Source of the DNA: Macrostomum hystrix
Lineage: Eukaryota; Platyhelminthes; Macrostomidae
Direction: 5' to 3'
Assembly: GCA_950097015.1 (NCBI GenBank)
Contig: CATNEN010000025.1
Location: 3,821,001-3,885,000, forward strand
Length of the DNA stretch: 64,000 bases
The notes below the pieces were generated by a model that worked only from the letters and a program-made list of their open reading frames with translations, did not search any database and was not told the DNA's origin. The position numbers were made by a program, and so were the translations under genes. Shown here one piece after another: positions 42,240 through 64,000 of this stretch; the first letter of the stretch is position 1; the number at the start of each line of letters is the position of its first letter.

Positions 42240-45200
42240 TGCGGTCACTTTTTCTGCCACTGACTAATCAACGCGAGCATCCCGCCACTTGCCTGGTACC
42301 TCAGACACCGGATGAAACTGTTTCCTTCCCCTCAGCTGTTGCGGAGGGGCACTCTGCAGGAGAGACTGTTGATGGGTCCCACTGAGCAATGTCCCTTCAC
42401 CTGTGAAAACGCATTGTGTTCTTAATGCAATTTCCATCGGTCATAGACCATGTTAGATGCCAACGTCGGTTAAAATAAATGTACTTTATTATTCTTCTTC
42501 ACCATGCATTCCAGTCAGTGTCCAGGAAGTCCATTAGTTCATGTCATCTATTAAAGAGTGTTTTCGTTCCAACATTCGTTCGTCCCTGATAGCTGATTGC
42601 ATGATAGAGCAAAATACTGCATGTCATCGCTCGCCACCCACTTTACTTTTATCTTAACTTTTCAAATACACAATGACTCACAAAGCTTTTCTGTCAGTGA
42701 TTGAAACATTATATTCCTGTACTAGAGCATGAGAATTTAATTAGCTATCTTTGCTACTTTTGAATAGTAGTAATTCAGGTTGAACACCTTAATGTACTTT
42801 ATAATGAAACCAGCGGATGTAAGCGGAATGTTTGTCAGTCCTGCAAATCTGCCTCACTAAGTCATCAAACATCCTAAAATATTGGTTGAGTTTAAAAAAA
42901 TTGATGGCACACGCTTTCAAGAGCTAACAACCGAAACAGCTCGCTGTAGTCTCCTTAACAGTCCCAAAATTCATTGCTGAGAAGTCGAAACACTCGTAAA
43001 AAAGCAACAAGCAATAAATGTAAGCATTACGCACTTCTCACTGTCAGTCTTCCAAACGCTGATTCTGTTGACAGGCGTCCAACCGTTTAGTTGGCTTTGA
43101 TTTTAGTCTAGCCAACACTGCATGGAGACCATAGTTACTAAATTTTTTCAATATGACATACCCCCTCTGAGCAGCTAGGCCACTCGGATTTTCGGCAAAT
43201 AGGCTGCACAGGAGAAATTCTGACGATGAATTTAGCTGAGCAGTCAAATAAGAGCTTGCCCGGCACAGCAGTTAGATATTCGAGTACTAAAGCCCGCAGA
43301 CTCTGAAGTCCGACATGAAGAGAGCTGGGCCTGAGCAGGGGACAGAAATGTCCTCGCTTCAAGATCATGTTGGATCGGTGCATCCGGTTAAGAAAGCACT
43401 GAACTAGCCCACTCTGCCTGTCTCTCCAGATAATTCCCAGTGGACACTGCCGAACGGTCTTAATGGTACTCCAAGTTGAATCTGGACTACTGAATCAGCT
43501 TTCTATTAGTTCACTTCTCTACATCCATCACAGTCCGAGTCGAAAGTAGCAGCTCTCTCTCCTAGGCATGGCCAAGTCACAGCGAAGCCCTGCTGCTGAG
43601 TTCAGCCGCACGTTTGACGAAAAAAATTTAGTGCAAGAAATCGTCTGCCGTTCCACATCAGGTCAAGATTTCATTATGGAAGGCAGGTAAAAGAAGCCAT
43701 TTGAAAAGGAATCTGACGCTATTGGTAAGTAAAAATAGGAAACGACTATAGTCAAAAAGCTATATTTCAGATGGATTTGTTGATTTGATGCATAGGAAAA
43801 TCTTTTTTTCTAAACGCTTTGCTGCCTGCATCCTCTCTCTTGCTCTCCGCTCGGCAGTTGAACAGAACTAAACAGGTCAGGGCAGTCAGGTGAGACACCA
43901 TTCAGCAAGTGGCGGCTTCATTTTCTCTTCTTGTGTTTCTTAGAAGCTTCATTTTTTGTTTCAAGTTTCCTTTTATCCTCGACTTAGAGAGCGAAGGGGA
44001 GAGGCTGAAGGAAGGAGCGGCATCAGCACCTGCCGCGGCATGGAAGCCTGTGTCGAAGCTTCAAGGGGGTACAAGGGGAGGGGAGGGGAGGGAGCTGCAA
44101 AGGGATCCGGGAGTGAAAACGAAGGGAAAGGGGAACATTTTATTTGAGAATTCTTTTTTTCTTCTGCCGCAGTCTTTCAGCCCCTCCATCCCCATGCCCG
44201 CCAGACCCCGACACCCTCGTGTAGCGGCTTCCCTTATCCCTTATCCTCCCAGGCCTGCCGCTCCAGTTTCCAGCCCCTCTGATGCGACGGCACAAAATGC
44301 GGCGGGACTCCGGACGGTCGAGCTAAGACAGGCGCTTGTACTTTTGCGCTCAGCCCATCGGCCAATCTGCGGCCACAATCCTCAAAGTCCACAAAGGCAG
44401 CCGACAGCAATGAGTCCATTCTGGCTCGCTTTGGGGATGTGCTGGGCTGGGGCTCCAGGCGGGTTGGCTATTTTCTACCGAAGCGCACCTGCTGCGACTG
44501 CGCGGGGAGCCTCAGGGGGCAGTGGGGTAGTCTGGGACAGCTCAGGGCGCGCGACAGTGACAGCTGAGGCGTTAATCCTGCGGAATTAAGCGCCCTGGTC
44601 GTCCTTGTTCCGCGCGACTGACTCCGCCTAGTCCGACACAGCCTTCGCTACTATATATCAGTGCTCTGGGAACACTGCTCACACTCTCCCTTTCTGTCGT
44701 GCAGTCAGATTCGCTAGTCTCCAACTGAGATCCTAGCAGCTGGCTTATGCATTTGTTTAGCCAACAAACTCAGCCTTGTCAATCAATGTGTATCATCTCA
44801 GCAGTTTGCCTAGCATCAAGTCCATCCGCATTGTCACTGGGGTGGAGGTGGGGAGGGAAGTCGCTGAAGTACCTCAGAGGGTGACTGAACTATGGCCTCT
44901 CAGCTGACTCCACAGCACGCAATGATCAGTCATACTACTGGCACAGTTCTCTCACAATTTGGGGAAAAATAATTGGGAACCGGCTAAGCTCAGGTTTTGA
45001 CCTGTCCGCGGCCACTGGCAAAAATGGAGTAGGGATTATTTTTTATCTCTCTCTACAACTTCCTCTCCTCTCAACCGCTCCGTCATCTCTCGCTAAAAAC
45101 GCTGGGCCAATAGTTCGTAGGTGATAAATTTTTCATCTTAATCTAGTCCGACTCGCTGTCTAGCGCAGGTTAGAAAGAATTGTGCGTTTATTGGCCTTTT

Positions 45201-45250
45201 TAATTTTTCTTACCTAACTGGGTTCACTATTATTATCGTTATGGTTACAT
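42240..45250. other. Intergenic region, no gene supported
   Basis: No recognisable protein is found. A short frame at 43568-43690 (MAKSQRSPAAEFSRTFDEKN) ends at GGCAG-GTAAAAG and could be a lone exon, but nothing corroborates it. The GC-rich 43.9-44.6 kb stretch has a long open frame with no protein-like features. Small G-runs lie at 44080-44100. Confidence 0.35.
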
Positions 45251-45254
45251 GAAT

Positions 45255-45560
45255 TGGCTACGTGGAGGTTGTACGAGCGTAGCCTTTGGTTAGGGCGTCG
45301 AACTAACGACATGAAGGTCGGGGGTTCGATTCCCGACTCAATTGGAACAATTTGTGTCCTTTAGCAAGACACTTGACTCTGCATTGCTTCAGTTCACCCA
45401 GCTGTTGAATGAGTGCCAGCATTAGCTGGGGTAATTGAGGGTGGGTGTGGCGTCCCCCAGTCCATGGACTGAACAGCCGTACGCTCAGCCTTCAGATGCG
45501 CCGCGCAATAGCTGCACATCTGGCCCAGTTGGGTCAGGTGTAATAAATTACTATTAATTA
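45255..45560 (+). mobile_element. tRNA-derived SINE (plus strand)
   Basis: Same family as 24778-25082. An A-box-like region (TAGCCTTTGGTTAGGGCG) and a perfect B box GGTTCGATTCC (45323-45333) are followed by TTTGTGTCCTTTAGCAAGAC, CTCTGCATTGCTTCAG, CAGTCCATGGACTGAACAG, CAGATGCGCCGCGCAAT and an AT-rich tail. It lies about 650 bp upstream of the CUB gene start. Confidence 0.87.
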
Positions 45561-45744
45561 TTATGAATTGGCACTAAAGATACAAATACTCATAACGAAT
45601 TACCATCAAGCCATCCAACAATTAGCTGCCTTTGGTATTTATTTGACTAAATAACACTTTATTTTGCATTAAAAACAGCAAAGCTGAATAACGGGACTGA
45701 GTTAAGATAACAGACAGAGCCTTGAAGTCAGTCGCTTCTGAAAA

Positions 45745-45836
45745 CCCGATTGGCTGGGCTGAACGCCTCGCCCAATACCAGATCCATCCATCAGCAGGCA
45801 GAGCGTAGCAAATCCTGACTGGCCTCCAGCCAATCC
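45745..45836 (+). promoter_or_regulatory. Cluster of CCAAT boxes upstream of the CUB gene
   Basis: ATTGG at 45749-45753 (in GATTGGCTGG), CCAAT at 45772-45776 and CCAAT at 45830-45834 (in AGCCAATCCC) lie 370-460 bp before the ATG at 46206. The flanks fit the NF-Y consensus. Function as the promoter is inferred. Confidence 0.4.
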
Positions 45837-46205
45837 CACCCTCCGTCCAGTCATTGCGAATATTCAGGGCTGCTGGTAGCCTAAACCCTTGGCCTCAATT
45901 TGCTCCGACCCACCCCCAGCATCGGGTTGCTCTCATGCGCTAGAGACTAGCGATACTATTGTCATAGTTACTAATAATTATAAGCGGGCGCCTCGCATCT
46001 CTCTCTGTCCTATCGTCGCGATGTCAAACAACTGCATGCTCTAATGCAGTAGGCCGATCACTTACTAGCTGTATAATACAGAAAAGGAGAGTGCCGAATT
46101 ACTTGACTAAATGGGCCCTGACATCTTAGACTAGGCTCTGCAACAGTTCATTTGAGTCAGCTCGACATTACCCTGACCCAGTTTGATTAATCCTTCAAAG
46201 TCGAC

Positions 46206-63801
<17,596 letters not shown>

Positions 63802-64000
63802 TTCGCCCAGTAGGTGTGTGTGAGCACCTGTGAGCAACTTTTAGAGGCCGTGTTCTCGATTTTTTTAATTTTTGCATGTTGACTAATCAGGCACTCAATA
63901 GGACTAAGAGTATTCAACCTTACTGTAAGTTGCTTTTGAAAATTGTTTTAATTTGACAAATTTTCAATTTTTTTGTTAACAATGTTTCGTCTGGTTTAAG
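63802..64000. other. Right edge of window, nothing recognised
   Basis: AT-rich sequence after the tentative last CUB exon. No poly(A) signal is seen before the window ends. Confidence 0.35.

Noticed and set aside
43568-43690. Short exon MAKSQRSPAAEFSRTFDEKN ending before GTAAAAG
   Set aside because: A single open stretch with a plausible donor but no partner exon or family match.
43909-44589. 226-codon ORF in GC-rich sequence
   Set aside because: Composition is irregular, no domain is recognisable, there are overlapping frames on both strands, and no splice or start support is seen.

Overview
The window is nuclear DNA from an invertebrate animal. The genes are split by GT-AG introns, and the ribosomal protein, RPA, HP1, core-2 GlcNAc-transferase and CUB-domain genes are all metazoan-type. 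Coding exons are GC-rich and sit in AT-rich intergenic DNA. About a quarter of the window (my sum is roughly 16 kb) is minisatellite or GATA microsatellite. A flatworm such as Macrostomum would fit the repeat load, the near-identical gene pairs and the AG dinucleotides placed a few bases before several start codons. That assignment is an inference and not proven by the sequence.

Layout. 1-14.3 kb: two near-identical genes for the large subunit of replication protein A (RPA1) face each other. The left copy (+) is cut by the window edge and the right copy (-) is complete. Between them lie a two-exon ribosomal protein L7a gene (+) and a decayed ORF resembling a tyrosine-recombinase core-binding domain. 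14.3-18.9 kb: AT-rich DNA with small repeats. 18.9-27.1 kb (-): two paralogous genes ending in a J-domain-like HPDK segment, both carrying stops or frameshifts, with a small intact two-exon PLAC8 gene between them. A dispersed repeat family and a tRNA-derived SINE also lie here. 27.3-28.4 kb: a 24-bp minisatellite. 29.4-30.1 kb (-): an intronless HP1/chromobox gene. 34.1-42.1 kb: two head-to-head GT14 glycosyltransferase genes of equal length (472 aa), with 43-bp, GATA and 22-bp arrays between them. 46.2 kb to about 63.8 kb (+): one large gene encoding a signal peptide and several CUB domains in at least ten exons. Seven of its nine introns contain minisatellites, one of them 4.2 kb long.

There is no operon logic and no phage, plasmid or CRISPR content. 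The genes are unrelated housekeeping, chromatin, glycosylation and extracellular-matrix genes. The unifying theme is structural. Paralogous pairs are homogenised over sharply bounded tracts. Most introns longer than about 300 bp are long because they contain a minisatellite, and in one case the repeat unit carries a copy of the exon end and its splice donor.
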